A stretch of 64,000 nucleotides of DNA from Gracilaria gracilis (GCA_030374805.1 JARGSG010000189.1:1550001-1614000), one strand, 5' to 3'. Counted from the stretch's first letter, positions 24,763 to 34,812 are shown. The notes: a model not told the origin generated them from the sequence alone. Numbers and translations are program-made.

Positions 24763-26031
24763 ATGAATGCATCAAATAGTGATGATGAATTGTTCCCTTT
24801 TGAGACTCTCAGGGATCCATTTGCAAGAATTGATGAAATTGCGACGGACGATAACCCAGTAGGGGCTTGGTGGGGTTTCCTTGAAGGCTCAACTCCTGAG
24901 GAACAACCTGAAACTTCCTCCATCATTAACGAGATATCTTCCATACTAGCCAAGCACTCCCTTCATGGACGCGATGGATCCAAAGAAAAGAAGAAACAAA
25001 GGATTAATGAGTCTGACATAGGACCAGAATTGGATACCATAAACCTCCGTATCGATCCTCTAATCGATAGTGAGAAATGGGCGCAACTGGAAACATTCTT
25101 CGACATTGAGGAGGAGGATTTAAATTTTTTCTCTACTGAACCAACGTCAACTCTTCGAACAGAGCGAGACGATGGTTCCACTCGTCTGGGAGCTGTGTCG
25201 CAAGACAAAGCAGTTGCAGCACATATTGCGAGTGAACCGAATGCAGAACAAAGTGCTGAGCACGAAACACCAATGCGTTCCATCGCCTTTGAAGGACAAA
25301 GTGAGGAAAAAACTGCTGCAGATGCGCAGGAAGGGACGAGCGAAAGGAATGTTTTACACACTGTAAGGCAGGGCATGAAAACGAATGCGGAAGAGGGTTT
25401 GGCGCGAAGACGCGTACCGGAGGCATACCTGGTGAAAACAGACGCTAGGGGACAACACTGTGCGACAGGCGAAGTCAGGGCTCCTCATGTGGTAAACATG
25501 ATAGTGGAGACAGCCGAGGTGGAATGCGAGATATGCGGGGAACACTTCGGATCGCAGCTGGCTCAAAAACGGCACGCGCAGCGAGTGCACAAGGCTGAAG
25601 GAAAGTTCCAATGTAGGTTTTGTCCAGAGAAACTGGCATCGGAATTGAATCGCTCGAAGCACGAGAGGACGCAGCACGACTGCAGCGGCGAGAAGCGATT
25701 GGAATGCGAGTTGGAGGGATGCAAGGCTTTCTTCAACAAGAAGTTGAACCTGACGGTGCATAAGAGAAAATTCCACGGCGTTCAGTCGCGGGTGAGTAAG
25801 CACGACAGTGAGGAAAGGACGAGAGACATCTACGTGTGCGGGTTCTGCGAGTATTCATCCCGAAGCAAGGCTAACATGGATCGGCATGTATTCTCTAAAC
25901 ACGGGGCGGGGTTCAAGACGAAGGGGGCGCATCGGTTTGGGTGCAAAAACTGTGGGAGGAGATTCTTGCATCGGACGAATTTCAGACTGCACCGGTGCGA
26001 GGCGCCGGCGCAGAAGAGGCGGAAGACGTAG
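24763..26031 (+). CDS. C2H2 zinc-finger protein, 422 aa
   Basis: A single exon starting at ATG 24763. The first about 250 residues are acidic and Ser/Glu-rich without a known domain, with a basic KEKKKQR patch near residue 75. From about residue 255 there are five C2H2-type fingers: CEICGEHF, CRFCPEKL, CELEGCKAFF, CGFCEYSS, and a final CKNCGRRF finger ending in H-x3-C, so it is C2HC. A basic tail (QKRRKT) follows. Finger linkers are longer than the TGEKP type. Probably a nuclear DNA-binding regulator, with the acidic N-terminus as a possible activation or interaction region; target unknown. An ATTAAA at about 26190 could be the polyadenylation signal. Confidence 0.85.
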   Translation: MNASNSDDELFPFETLRDPFARIDEIATDDNPVGAWWGFLEGSTPEEQPETSSIINEISSILAKHSLHGRDGSKEKKKQRINESDIGPELDTINLRIDPLIDSEKWAQLETFFDIEEEDLNFFSTEPTSTLRTERDDGSTRLGAVSQDKAVAAHIASEPNAEQSAEHETPMRSIAFEGQSEEKTAADAQEGTSERNVLHTVRQGMKTNAEEGLARRRVPEAYLVKTDARGQHCATGEVRAPHVVNMIVETAEVECEICGEHFGSQLAQKRHAQRVHKAEGKFQCRFCPEKLASELNRSKHERTQHDCSGEKRLECELEGCKAFFNKKLNLTVHKRKFHGVQSRVSKHDSEERTRDIYVCGFCEYSSRSKANMDRHVFSKHGAGFKTKGAHRFGCKNCGRRFLHRTNFRLHRCEAPAQKRRKT

Positions 26032-26368
26032 GGCTAGAGGAATGTAAAGTTACTGTACAGCTGGCGGTGAAGTGGGGAGAAATTGGGGGAAGCGATGCAT
26101 AAGGGTGATGACGCATAAGGCATTGCGTTTCGGTTGTAGCGAAGGTACGTGGACGGACTTGCGGGTGCGGACATTTGCTAAAGACATTCATTAAATATAG
26201 CTCAAACAAAGAGCGGTTGCCACGTATCTGTTTCCAAATGCCACGTGCGGTGGCGCGGCTGCGAGTCGGGGCGGCCAACGTTTTTTCGCGCGCAGCAGCT
26301 GCGCGCTGATCAGCTGTTTTCCCGACGCGAGCGCAAGCGAATCTGAAGCGAACATTCGAAACGAAAGG

Positions 26369-26711
26369 GGCGCGCGCGCGCGCGGGAGCGCGTAGATATC
26401 ATATCTAGACGGCGCGCGTGCGGTGCGCGCGCGGCGTTTCCTGATGGTGGCGAAAGAGGAATGCGCCACCAGCCAAAGGCCACCGACGTGTGCACGTGTG
26501 GCTGCTTGTCGCGCCAAACCGCCAACGGGCGAGCACTGCTCTCCGAGCCGTGGCGGAGCGCCACGTGCGTCGAGCGGCGGCCGCGCGCGCACGAGTTGAC
26601 GTGTCCTGCGTGCTGAGCGTGCGCGCCACTGGAGAGGAATGCGCAAGCCGTTAAACCAGCGGCGGCGGTCGCCGCCGCCGCCACGCGCACGCGCGCGCGC
26701 GCGCGCGCGAG
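26369..26711. repeat. Alternating CG tracts upstream of second zinc-finger gene
   Basis: Two runs of alternating purine-pyrimidine CG/CA dinucleotides (about 26369-26386 and 26683-26711) lie in a very GC-rich stretch 160-500 bp upstream of the next gene. Such tracts favour Z-DNA. This looks like a CpG-rich promoter region. Confidence 0.6.
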
Positions 26712-26867
26712 TGGAGAGCGCTTCTTTTCGGCGATACGTGGAGTGCGCCGCTTGCTGTGCTTCGCACGCCGCGCCGCCGCCGCCACTTTAAAGCGCTGCA
26801 TTGAGCAGCGCGTTTGCCGTTCTCGTTGTTGTCGTTGTTGTTGTTGTTGTTGCCGTTCGCGTACGTC

Positions 26868-26972
26868 ATGGCCTCGCCGTCTTTCCGCAAGATTGCTGTG
26901 GGTGATTTGCTCAACCCGTCGTACGGATCGTCCGTGGGCGAGCCTTCCACCGCCACCGCCAACGCTGCCGCT

Positions 26973-27013
<41 letters not shown>

Positions 27014-27602
27014 TGCCGCCGCCGCTGCCGCCGCGCCGCGCGCTCGCGCGCCAAGGGCGCCGCCGCCACATCCGTTCCGAGTGCCGCTGCTGACAAAGTA
27101 CACGTGCGGCATCCGCGCCTGTGTGGCGCAGTTCGACTCTCTGGGTGCGCTGCATAACCACGAGCGCAAGGCACACCGCAAGCCCACCACGCACCAGTGC
27201 AACGTGTGTCATGCCACCTTCTCTAACAACGCAAACAAGAACAAACACGTAAGTTCCGCACACGCTTTCGCTCCACTCAAGCATGCATTTGTTTGGCTAA
27301 CCGCATTGTGTTGTGCTGCTCGCTGTTTGTGTGTGACGCCGCAGATCCGCGCCGTACACGAGGGACGGAAGAAGGCCAAGTGCGATCAGTGCAACATCCA
27401 CTTCCCGTACAACGACGGGCTGCAGAGGCACATCCGCATGGTGCACCAGCAGAAGCGCCCGTACGCCTGCACGTACTGCCAGCTGCAGTTCAAGACCAAG
27501 TCGCACCTCACCAAGCACTGCATGACCATCCACAAGCACATGTACCGCGAAGTGCATGTTTCGCCGCACACCGCACGCACGCCGTCGCTGCGCAACTCAT
27601 AG
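26868..27602 (+). CDS. C2H2 zinc-finger protein with poly-Ala tract, two exons
   Basis: Exons 26868-27248 and 27345-27602 give about 212 residues. The ATG at 26868 is the first in frame after a (GTT)n-rich leader. The N-terminus FRKIAVGDLLNPSYG resembles the short DLLNP motif of fungal-type zinc-finger regulators. It is followed by about 30 alanines encoded by GCC repeats. Four fingers come next: CGIRACVAQF (x4 spacing), CNVCHATF, CDQCNIHF and CTYCQLQF. Finger two is complete only when the 96 bp intron is removed: NKNKH joins IRAVH to give H-x4-H. The intron is a multiple of three and open, so retention would yield a longer protein with a disrupted finger. Likely a sequence-specific nuclear regulator. 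Confidence 0.85.
26955..27040 (+). repeat. (GCC)n trinucleotide repeat coding poly-alanine
   Basis: About 28 near-perfect GCC/GCT codons. On the opposite strand the tract reads as poly-Gly or poly-Arg in long but meaningless frames. Confidence 0.9.
27249..27344 (+). other. 96 bp spliceosomal intron in zinc-finger gene
   Basis: The 5' site is CAC|GTAAGT and the 3' site is GACGCCGCAG|ATCC, phase 0. Removal restores a canonical C-x2-C-x12-H-x4-H finger. It is the only intron I can support in the window. Confidence 0.85.
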
Positions 27603-28146
27603 AGCGCGCCGATGAGTTTTGGGGCCCATCCGTCCACAGCGCATGTCGCCTGCATCAACAGTTTTCCGCTTTGGTTTCGATTGGGTAGCAGCGCTCTGCT
27701 GATGGGACACGTCGTTCGTTTTGGTATACCAATCGTACGTCGTTGTGTAAGGTTACTACACACCAATAACTCAATAGCGCTGTCGATAAACACACGCTGT
27801 ATTCTTGTATCTACCGCCAGGGCAGCGCTTCACGTTGCTGCTTGTGCTCGGTCGCCCACGCGCGCGCAGCTGCTCACACACAAGCCGCTGCGTAGCCAAT
27901 ACCAACGGTATTAGTACTAATGTACGGTTCGCATCGCTCCACACTGTGGTGTCCACAGCGTCAAGATTAATCGCGTGCGATCGTTCCACTCTATTGGTCG
28001 AACGCGCGACGAGTGCAGAAGTATCGAGACAAATTCGCCAAAACCTTTAATTTAATGCTAGCGCCGCTGCCGCCCGATGCCAAACCACGTCGCTAAAATA
28101 CGTGCACTACGTGCACAAATGTTTCGATATCTTTCTATCATACAGT
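27603..28146. other. Intergenic, no supported gene
   Basis: The TAG-terminated frame of the zinc-finger gene is followed by a further open stretch to about 27914 that shows no domain. Nothing else is recognised. Confidence 0.5.
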
Positions 28147-28488
28147 ACCATTTTATTTATTCACCAAATGTTTTGACATCTTTCGATCGTACCATTTTAT
28201 TCATTCATTCAACCACTTCTATATACAGTAAATGCTTTGACATCTTGCTACCGTACCATTTTAGTTATTCATTCAACCACTTCGATATACGGCAAATGTT
28301 TTGACATCTTTCTATCATACAATTTTATTTATTCATTCAACGACTCCTGTATACAGCAAATGTTTTGACATCTTTCTTGCATACCATTTTATTTATTCAT
28401 TCAACGACTTCTGTATGCAGCAAATGTTTTGACATACTTCTACCATTCCATATTATTTATTCATTCAACGACTCATATATACTCCCAA
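28147..28488. repeat. 64 bp tandem repeat (minisatellite), about 5.3 copies
   Basis: Units begin ACCATTTTATTTATTC at 28147 (short copy), 28191, 28255, 28319, 28383 and 28447, an exact 64 bp period after the first. The array ends about 50 bp before the TATA box of the CAP-domain gene and may belong to its upstream region. Confidence 0.88.
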
Positions 28489-28536
28489 CTTATTCAGTTT
28501 GAGTCTTTGCTTCCGTTCGTTGGCAGAGCAAACCCT

Positions 28537-28545
28537 TATAAAACA
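28537..28545 (+). promoter_or_regulatory. Probable TATA box of CAP-domain gene
   Basis: The word CTTATAAAA lies about 85 bp upstream of ATG 28627. A pyrimidine-rich initiator-like stretch (TTTTCAGTCTCTC) lies about 30 bp downstream of it. Confidence 0.5.
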
Positions 28546-28626
28546 AATTGCTCCCCATATCATTTTCAGTCTCTCCGAAGAGTAAGAGAGTTAGCCCTCT
28601 TACCTCAGCTCACCACTATCGTCAAC

Positions 28627-29235
28627 ATGACGTCTGACAAAGGTAGAAAGAATCAGATCAAACCATCAATTGTCAAGCTTAAAAAGCCGAAGAAGGGCAA
28701 CAAGTCTTTTGCTCAAATCATTTTCGAAATGACTAATGCGGAGAGGGCAAAACATGGCCTCGCCGCACTCAGAGTTAGCAAAAAGCTTACCAAATGCGCT
28801 AAGAGATACAATAGATTTTTGGCTTCAAGAAACAAACACATTACGCACTCGTTCGAATCTTCTCTTCGAGATCGATTGGCGGCAGCCGGCTACAACTATA
28901 CTTGGGGAGGCGAAAATCTTGCCAGAAATCAAGACACTTGTGAGGAAGTTATGGAAGATTGGATGAACAGCAAGGGACATAGAAAAAATCTTCTGCACCA
29001 AACGCCGGAAGACATTGGTATTGACGTCGTTCACAGTACTCGTAAGGGTATATATTGGATTCAAGTGTTCGGAAAGAAGAAGAGCAAGGACGACAAGAAG
29101 AAGAGCAAGGATGACAAGAAGAAGAGCAAGGATGACAAGAAGAAGAAAGAAAACGAAAAGGACAAGCAAGAAGACAAGGAAGAGAAACACAACAAAGAAA
29201 AAGACAAAGAGAACAATGTGAAGGAGAGCAAGTGA
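28627..29235 (+). CDS. CAP/SCP-domain protein with Lys-rich repeat tail
   Basis: 202 codons from ATG 28627 (context CAACATGA). Residues about 35-150 form a CAP (SCP/PR-1-like, YkwD-like) domain: NAERAKHGL, a HITHSF histidine region, GGENLARN, WMNSKGHRKNLL and WIQVFG are the expected landmarks. The tail repeats KKSKDDK three times, then becomes Lys/Glu-rich to the end. CAP proteins are usually secreted, but no signal peptide follows this ATG. The basic N-terminus instead suggests an intracellular or unconventionally exported protein. An upstream in-frame extension lacks an ATG. An AATAAA is at 29278-29283. The next gene is convergent, 174 bp away. Confidence 0.85.
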   Translation: MTSDKGRKNQIKPSIVKLKKPKKGNKSFAQIIFEMTNAERAKHGLAALRVSKKLTKCAKRYNRFLASRNKHITHSFESSLRDRLAAAGYNYTWGGENLARNQDTCEEVMEDWMNSKGHRKNLLHQTPEDIGIDVVHSTRKGIYWIQVFGKKKSKDDKKKSKDDKKKSKDDKKKKENEKDKQEDKEEKHNKEKDKENNVKESK

Positions 29236-29277
29236 CAGGTTAATTTGTGCGTTTCAATTATTTCATATGAAAATAGA

Positions 29278-29283
29278 AATAAA
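29278..29283 (+). promoter_or_regulatory. AATAAA polyadenylation signal of CAP gene
   Basis: A canonical AATAAA 43 bp after the stop codon, in AT-rich DNA. Confidence 0.6.
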
Positions 29284-29408
29284 ACAATTCTAGTATCGTT
29301 TCATCACCAACTCCACAAGTCTCCTTGTAAACTTTCCGGCTTTAGTAAGATGAGCACATAAAAAGTCCAGTAGACGCTATCGTTGTCGACGTACTAAAAA
29401 GAGTCTTT

Positions 29409-30341
29409 TCAGTATGTAGCCGCCAGAGGATCACATACACGGCAAGTATTATTCAAATGCTCTCCACGACAGGTACAACTGGTGGCTCCTTGAGAAGAAC
29501 CGCTGTCTCCCGCACAAGCATAGCATCCCGTTCTTATGTTGGGATGAGGCATGAAGGAACCTCCCCAACATGGGCGACATCCTCTATCGCTAGTGGAATA
29601 GTAGTGCCCAGGTGGGCACGACTGACAACTCCCGTCATTCATTAGAATCTTCCCATCTTCACAAGGGCTGAAGCATTCCGAAGCTGACCCATTAGAAGAC
29701 ATATAAAGAGGACAGGGGATACAAGGGTAATTGCCAGGTGCAGGCTTGAAGAATCCAGGATCGCACGGTTTGCATTTCCCTTCAGAAGCGTCGTATGTGA
29801 ATCCTTCTTCACACGTGGTGCACACGCCGTTTACGACTTCTTGCCCTCTTTCACAGGCAAGACACGACACAGCTCTTTCCGGAGAAACTTGCCCTTCGGG
29901 GCACGGTTGACACATCGTTTGGCCAGGTTCAGAGTTGAATGTATTTGGAGAACAGGGCATGCAAATGTTATACGAAAAATAACTACGCAGTCGTTGGTTA
30001 GAAGTTCCTGGAGGACATGCCTCACAACCGAAGTTCCCATTTGCATCTTGGGAACCACTAATGTAACCGGGGCGACATTCGCAACTGCTCCGAGATGGTG
30101 CAGCGACTTGATTTTCAGGACAAGGCGTGCAGTTTGAAGCCCCCTCAGCTGGAGTGAATGAAGTGGGCGGGCATTGATTACAACCAGATTGCCCTGCAAG
30201 TGGCTGCGCGAAACCTATCGGACACAACTGACATGTTCCTGTTGAAGTTAAGTAGCTCCCAGGTGAGCAGGACGCGTTAGACCCGTTTGCACTCAGGAGA
30301 ATGAGGAAGGCTACCAGCACCCGCTTCCAACTCGATGGCAT
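29409..30341 (-). CDS. Secreted cysteine-rich (ephrin-receptor-like / GCC repeat) protein, 310 aa
   Basis: ATG at 30341. The N-terminus has a signal peptide (basic start, hydrophobic VLVAFLILLSANG, small residues before cleavage near residue 24). The rest is a chain of about six repeats of 45-50 residues with the pattern C-x2-C-x2-G-x-(F/Y)-x-P-x3-G-x2-C-x2-C, typical of ephrin-receptor-like/TNFR-like (GCC2/GCC3) modules. No membrane anchor follows, so it is probably secreted or a wall/matrix component. It is paralogous to the gene at 31474-32817, arranged head to head with it. These modules are generally disulphide-bonded binding or adhesion domains. Ligand unknown. Confidence 0.85.
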   Translation of the reverse strand: MPSSWKRVLVAFLILLSANGSNASCSPGSYLTSTGTCQLCPIGFAQPLAGQSGCNQCPPTSFTPAEGASNCTPCPENQVAAPSRSSCECRPGYISGSQDANGNFGCEACPPGTSNQRLRSYFSYNICMPCSPNTFNSEPGQTMCQPCPEGQVSPERAVSCLACERGQEVVNGVCTTCEEGFTYDASEGKCKPCDPGFFKPAPGNYPCIPCPLYMSSNGSASECFSPCEDGKILMNDGSCQSCPPGHYYSTSDRGCRPCWGGSFMPHPNIRTGCYACAGDSGSSQGATSCTCRGEHLNNTCRVCDPLAATY

Positions 30342-31473
30342 TCTTGATGGCGGGGAGATAGGGATAAGAAGAAGATGATAGGTTCAAAACGGGAAGACAA
30401 GTTTGAAACTGTTGGGCGATCGGGGTCTGACACAGAAGCTCAGTGAAGACCTGGGATGGAAATAGAAACCTTCAGCACAAATGATGTACGCCGCAAGAGG
30501 GTTAACGCTAACCCTTACATACTATTACTGTACATAGGATTCATACAGGCGTTGCAGGACATGAATTCCAATCTGCCCCTCTTCTCAAATGAACTTCAAG
30601 CGCTTGTCGTGTGTGGGATGAATAGGCATCTTCACACATGTTTCCAACAAGGAAAAGGCCCACGAACATAGGATGAAACTCAATCACAATCAAAGGATGT
30701 CCATTTTACTGAAACGTTTGAGGAAACAATAGCTGAGTCATTCTCGACACAGTGGAGTGTGATAGTCACTGTCATAGAAGATGAACAAACTCTACGTAAA
30801 GTTATACGCGACGCCACATGTTTGCGAATCGTTTCGATGGTACTACCAAGGGTACAAAATCCGAAGAACTTTGCCCATTTTACTTTTTCTGAGCGGTTAT
30901 CGTGCACGATTCGAGTAAAATGGCATTGTCTGTTTCTTGTCCAAACTTATCTGATCCGCTATGTTGGTAACTTGATAGTCTCATTACGTTAAAGGCTGAT
31001 AAGTTACAGAGGTACATTAGGGATAGAGTTGCCTGTCAGCTAAGAGGAGGACCCCTACATCTGAATCTAAGGCCTTGGTCATTGTCATTTTGTCCAACAA
31101 AGCTTTGCATCGCTGGGATTGCTCCACAGAGTTGGGAGGTATTTAAAGCTGATTCAATCGTATCTGGCCCTCAGAAAGGCCCATTGGTAAAGGGTTGCGA
31201 CTGTCGCCGGATATGATACGGCTGGCATGGACGCATTGTAGTGAAGGATGCACGAGCTATCCTCGTCAGTTTTCATTGCGCACTCTTTTGGGAGGGTATG
31301 GAACGCAGTCATCCTTTTCGGAGATCCCCTTTAAGCAGTTCCCCACGGCTTCTTCCCAGTTGGGGATACAGCGAAACAAGCAAAACGTTTATGCATGGAT
31401 CGTCGTACAAGATTGACTCTTTCTTCGTCCGCCGCACCCGACGTTTTAACTGTGTCAAAACTCTTCTCAAATT
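30342..31473. other. Divergent intergenic region between two cysteine-rich paralogues
   Basis: 1.1 kb between the two start codons, without a supported gene. The head-to-head arrangement means both promoters lie here and could share control elements. Confidence 0.6.
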
Positions 31474-32817
31474 ATGTTCCATTCAACCAGACCGTCGTTG
31501 CTCTCCTTTTTTCTCCTGCTTCTGCTGTCAAAGCCGATCCTATCAGCTCAATGTGACCCAGGTTCTTTCCGACAGGGCGATTCCTGCGTCCCGTGCCCTC
31601 CGGCCACTTTTCAATCGCTCTCAGATCAACCCAACTGCGTCCCATGTCCTGAGAACCATATTTCGTCAGAGGGGTCAACATCATGCACTCCTTGTGCTGA
31701 CTTTCAAGTAGCAGTCAATAATCAGTGCAGCTGCGCACGAGGTGCATCTTTCAACTCTACAGAGAACCGCTGCGTACCTTGCCGGCCGGGAACAGGGCAT
31801 CAAATTGGTGACTACCGTGGACGCTTTCCAACCGGCTGTGTGCCGTGCTATCCAGGATTCTATCAACCTCTTGAGGGTCAAATTGGCTGTCTCGAATGTC
31901 CAGCAAATGAGACTTCTAGCAGGGGTGCGACTTCTTGTATTGCATGCGAACCTGGAACTATACCACTTGACCGCGAAACTCGATGCGGTCTTTGTCCTCC
32001 TGGACATAAATTTGACATGTATTATCTTGGTGGTTGTGTACCATGTGCTTCCGGCTCATACAAACCGACTGCCGGGCAGAGTGAATGCATATCTTGTCCT
32101 TCTGGGCTGCGGTCTTCAGTCGGTGCTTCAGCCTGCGGTGCTCTATGTCCAGGTGGGCAACTCCCGTTGCCTGATGGCACATGTGGGATGCAGGATTGTG
32201 CGAGTGGTACGGCAATAATGAGTGACGGAAGTTGCGGCAGATGCCCGGCAGGTACATTCTACAACAGCACTACAACGAATTGCGATGAATGCGGCGTGAA
32301 CACGTTTACCAACTGCGAAAATTTGTTAGGGAGCTGCCATAGATGTGCCGATAATGAGTTCTCCATGAGAGGCGCATCCGAATGCAGATCATGCCCAATT
32401 GGAATGGTGCTTACCAGAAATGGAGGGTGCCAACGTTGTGCGACCGGACATTTCTACAAGCGGGATGAATCGGAATGCAAACCATGTCCTGCGAATAGAT
32501 ACGGGCCTGGCGGTGACCAGGAATTGAGATATCTGTGTTTCAGATGTCCGGAGGGGACATTTGCTCGTCCGGGTTCTGGAGAATGTTTCTACTGTCCGTT
32601 TGGAGAGGCGTATGACTATGTGGTTGATCGATGTGTTTCAAGTTGTAGCATTGGGGAGTACTATTCGCACAATGAGGGGCGCTGTCGGCCTTGTTTTGGC
32701 GATGCTTTCAAAAATGTTACCGGGTTACAGGGCTGCACGCAGTGCCCAAGGGTGAGGGAGGCATCAGGGCGTTATCGTTTTCTGAGGTCAAACGCGGCTC
32801 GTACCGCTTGTGAATAG
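31474..32817 (+). CDS. Secreted cysteine-rich (ephrin-receptor-like) protein, 447 aa
   Basis: ATG 31474 opens a clear signal peptide (hydrophobic LLSFFLLLLLSKPILSA, cleavage near residue 25). About nine cysteine-rich modules of the same C-x2-C-x2-G-x-F type follow, with P-x3-G-x-(S/T)-x-C turns. There are several N-x-S/T sites and no C-terminal membrane segment or GPI-like tail. It is longer than its divergent neighbour by two to three modules, so one arose from the other by duplication plus module gain or loss. Probably extracellular. Nothing identifies a ligand. Confidence 0.85.
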   Translation: MFHSTRPSLLSFFLLLLLSKPILSAQCDPGSFRQGDSCVPCPPATFQSLSDQPNCVPCPENHISSEGSTSCTPCADFQVAVNNQCSCARGASFNSTENRCVPCRPGTGHQIGDYRGRFPTGCVPCYPGFYQPLEGQIGCLECPANETSSRGATSCIACEPGTIPLDRETRCGLCPPGHKFDMYYLGGCVPCASGSYKPTAGQSECISCPSGLRSSVGASACGALCPGGQLPLPDGTCGMQDCASGTAIMSDGSCGRCPAGTFYNSTTTNCDECGVNTFTNCENLLGSCHRCADNEFSMRGASECRSCPIGMVLTRNGGCQRCATGHFYKRDESECKPCPANRYGPGGDQELRYLCFRCPEGTFARPGSGECFYCPFGEAYDYVVDRCVSSCSIGEYYSHNEGRCRPCFGDAFKNVTGLQGCTQCPRVREASGRYRFLRSNAARTACE

Positions 32818-33487
32818 GATCAACCTTACCAAGGGTAGCGGTCCTACTATCTATCTAGTCTACGAAGCTAACCGCTCCAACAATACATGAATTATGATAA
32901 AGTTAGACTACAGTCGAACCATTGTCTTCGGCTGCGTTGCTGGCTCGCTTGCGCCCGAAAATCACAGGCTGCACACGTTGCTACCAAGCCTTTCTATTAA
33001 AAAGAATTCGATAAAAAATATTTTCATTTACCTTCGAACTGTCACCTGCATGAAAATAGATTGTATTCTCGATACTATCGATACTGCTATCGAGTCGATA
33101 GCGGTAGAGAAAAACAGGATCCTACTTCAAAAACAACTGGGAAAAATGCAAAGAACCCGCAGGTCGACTCCCACGGATTTGGAAGGATTCAGCTCCAGCT
33201 CCGAATTTGTTTCGACGATATACTCTATGTAAAATGAAGCACTTTCTGACAAGAAAAGAACGAAACAGTATTCAATGCTCATTTAGATCTTCCCAGATCA
33301 AAAAGTATTTGTATCTGCTGTCAGCTGCAGTATCAGTCACAAGAGGGCTGAGTGTGGTAAAATAGGAATGTAAGTGCGCGCATGGAAGAAAGCGCGCGTA
33401 GAAAAAGTAAAGTAGAAAGTGTAGTTGATAGTGAGGATGATGAACCGAGGAGAAGCCGAACTTTTCGATTCACCCCGCTTTTATAGA
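32818..33487. other. Intergenic, no supported gene
   Basis: A 112-codon frame (32894-33232) has no domain. The right part (33360-33487) is purine-rich and contains GCGCGC words and a TATA-like CTTTTATAG at about 33477. Confidence 0.5.
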
Positions 33488-33620
33488 CATTGCGCGTTTC
33501 CTGAATGGGAAACGCGCAATGCATTCTACTCTAAAAGGCCACGCAACTGTCAGTCCGACAGTTGCGTGGCCACACAACAAGCATTTAATTATCAGCCTCC
33601 CGACGTGAAGGCTGATAATT
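33488..33620. repeat. Three consecutive hairpins
   Basis: Three perfect inverted repeats in 133 bp: arms of 14 bp (33488-33501/33508-33521), 15 bp (33537-33551/33557-33571) and 12 bp (33587-33598/33609-33620), with loops of 6, 5 and 10 nt. The stems are unrelated in sequence. The group ends 17 bp before the LTR of element C. Confidence 0.75.
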
Positions 33621-33637
33621 TGCACTTGTTACCACAC

Positions 33638-34812
33638 TGAGAACACCATTTTGATAGGAGAAATGGTGCGGGTGATGACAAACCCAAGAACGGGGGGACA
33701 CAAACACGTAATGACAAACCCAAGGCCAGAGGGACACAAACACAAAGCAAAGGGGACACACCAGAACGTGCTCTCGTGAGTACCAGAAAAACACGCTGGG
33801 TAGCAGTAGTGCGCAAGAGGCCGTAGTAAACACACAAACTGTGCAAAGTATCGACAAAGAATCCGAAACGCGGAGCAATCGTAACCCACCGCACGACCAA
33901 AACTATAGATCAAATGCAGGGAAAAACTGACACGAAACGGCAACACAAAAACAGACGCACCCCCTCGCAAAACCAAACGTAGTTAACCTAAGGGAAACAA
34001 CACCTCTCAAGCCGAGCACAAGACAGACTCAAGAAAAAGGTAGTGCTTTCGGACTCTTGCCAAAACAAAGCGGAAGACCAAGCCGCCAAAGAAAAAAAAG
34101 GTGAAGGAAGAAAAAACGACAACAGGAAGCAAGACAGTGTTTGCTGTGAAAGAAGGTGGGGGTCTTTTTTAGAAGACGAAGTGGCCTGGCCGGATTTGGT
34201 CAAGATGCGACCGCCCCTGCTTTTTTATAGGCAAACGTTGCACCAAAATGAGGTGCCAACTTACCGATGATAAGTTGTCACGAAAGCGGAAAGCATTCGT
34301 TTGCTTACCCTGAATCTAGACCGTTAACGCTACTTCGCCTTACTTGAGGCTACAAATTCTCGCGACTCTCTACTTAACCGCGTCAACGACGGTTATAACC
34401 GTGGCCTCCCAGTTTTTTCATCACCCACCATGTCGTCCCCCATTTGCATCGCATCAAGCTCCAGCGCGCTGTTCGACGCCCCAGTCCTCGACCTGGAGGC
34501 TACCGAGGCCCCCAACAGGGTCGAAGACTTCGTGATTTGTGGCTCTGACGCGCCCGCAGCAGACCCCTTTGCCGTGGGGATGATATACCGGTGCGGGGAC
34601 CTGCTATTGGCCCTCGCCCGTGGAATCCGTCACGTGTCACGCGAAGTGCGTGCGCGTTGAAGTTGTCGCCGTGGACCTACGCCGCCGGTGTCCGTGACGG
34701 CCTGCGCTTCGCTACGCAAATCCGGGTTGCATACTGAACTTGCTGACAGACTTAGAGGCGTATTTGACGTCCTAGTCTTGGTTCAAATAAACTTGTTTTT
34801 CTTTGGTTCACA
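33638..34812 (-). repeat. LTR of element C (left, 3' LTR)
   Basis: 1175 bp from TGAGAACACC to TTCACA (plus-strand reading), matching 40924-41509 plus 60731-61286. It preserves an unoccupied equivalent of the big transposon's target site near 34260-34280, which defines that insertion. Confidence 0.85.

Noticed and set aside
26310-27284. 324-codon minus-strand frame rich in Gly/Arg over the second zinc-finger gene
   Set aside because: It is produced by the GCC repeat and the CG-rich promoter on the other strand. The plus strand has four good zinc fingers and a splice-consistent intron.
32894-33232. 112-codon plus-strand frame after the second cysteine-rich gene
   Set aside because: No domain, no promoter or poly(A) evidence, and composition like the surrounding intergenic DNA.
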